From UBA2137 sp037968575 (lineage in GTDB: Bacteria; Pseudomonadota; Alphaproteobacteria; Micavibrionales; Micavibrionaceae): DNA of 13,633 nucleotides. The notes under the pieces were generated by a model, which was not told where the DNA came from, ran no database searches, and saw nothing but the letters and a program-made list of their open reading frames with translations. Location of the stretch: NCBI GenBank assembly GCA_037968575.1, contig JBBKVR010000024.1, forward strand, positions 1-13,633, in the 5' to 3' direction. Positions 13,431 to 13,633 of this stretch are shown in pieces. The translations under genes were made by a program, and so were the position numbers. Position 1 is the stretch's first letter, and each line of letters begins with the position of its first letter.

Positions 13431-13633
13431 CTAGGCAGCTTTACTTGCTTTTTGTGTTGCTTCAACAATTTTACGTGCCGCATCACCCAAATCACTCGCT
13501 GCAATAACATCAAGATCAGAAGAGTTCAGAATTTCCTTACCCTTCTCGACGTTTGTTCCAGCCAAACGCACAACCAACGGCACTGAAAGTGAAACTTCTT
13601 TAGCCGCAGCAATCACACCCTCGGCAATAATGT
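13431..13633 (-). CDS. sucC: Succinyl-CoA synthetase, beta subunit, C-terminal end (partial)
   Basis: The last 67 codons of sucC, whose remainder lies beyond the right edge. The frame is open to the window end, reading IIAEGVIAAAKEV, then VPLVVRLAGTNVEKGKEIL and a closing DAARKIVEATQKA. This is the conserved C-terminal CoA-ligase domain of the ADP- or GDP-forming beta subunit, including V-V-R-L-x-G-T-N. The beta subunit carries the ATP-grasp nucleotide site and pairs with SucD. The stop is a TAG at 13431-13433, 8 bases before the membrane-protein gene. Confidence 0.95.
   Translation of the reverse strand, partial: IIAEGVIAAAKEVSLSVPLVVRLAGTNVEKGKEILNSSDLDVIAASDLGDAARKIVEATQKASKAA

Overview
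The window looks like chromosomal DNA of an alphaproteobacterium of modest GC content. The evidence is the TCA-cycle gene order sucC, sucD, sucA, sucB, all on the minus strand, with alphaproteobacterial-type protein sequences, plus a small entericidin-type lipoprotein. Genus cannot be assigned from the sequence alone. There are no rRNA genes, tRNA genes, CRISPR arrays or insertion sequences that I can recognise.

Layout, left to right. 1-703 (minus): the 5' part of a glycine-rich lipoprotein gene running off the left edge, preceded by an entericidin-like lipoprotein gene too short for routine ORF calling, with a hairpin terminator between them. 792-1760 (plus): a zinc deaminase with a second, apparently catalytically dead deaminase-like half. 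1765-3036 (minus): sucB, the E2 of 2-oxoglutarate dehydrogenase, with its probable terminator lying inside the deaminase coding sequence. 3213-4558 (plus): a DUF2064/TIGR04282-type transferase overlapping a glycerophosphodiester phosphodiesterase. 4555-6258 (minus): a TIGR04283-type glycosyltransferase and an unrecognised protein with a Cys/His cluster. 6306-9215 (minus): sucA, the E1. 9261-10363 (minus): two overlapping, mutually similar small genes of unknown function directly upstream of sucA. 10364-10841: a gene-poor stretch that appears to hold a promoter with an inverted repeat, plus a discrete minus-strand unit (sigma-54-like promoter, 37-codon ORF with a good ribosome binding site, strong hairpin terminator). 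10842-12299 (plus): an unrecognised 485-residue protein whose last codons lie antisense to the end of sucD. 12277-13633 (minus): sucD, a two-helix membrane protein, and the 3' end of sucC.

Functionally, the backbone is the 2-oxoglutarate to succinyl-CoA to succinate segment of the TCA cycle (SucA and SucB of the dehydrogenase, SucC and SucD of succinyl-CoA synthetase). In many alphaproteobacteria these genes form one compact run. Here the order is kept, but unrelated genes interrupt it at three junctions: a membrane ORF between sucC and sucD, an opposing gene plus the small unit and the paralog pair between sucD and sucA, and four genes on both strands between sucA and sucB. The interruptions separate the enzymes into units with separate candidate promoters. 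The items most worth a second look are the paralog pair with a predicted leaderless promoter, the sigma-54-like small-ORF unit, the membrane protein inside sucCD, and the pseudo-deaminase domain.
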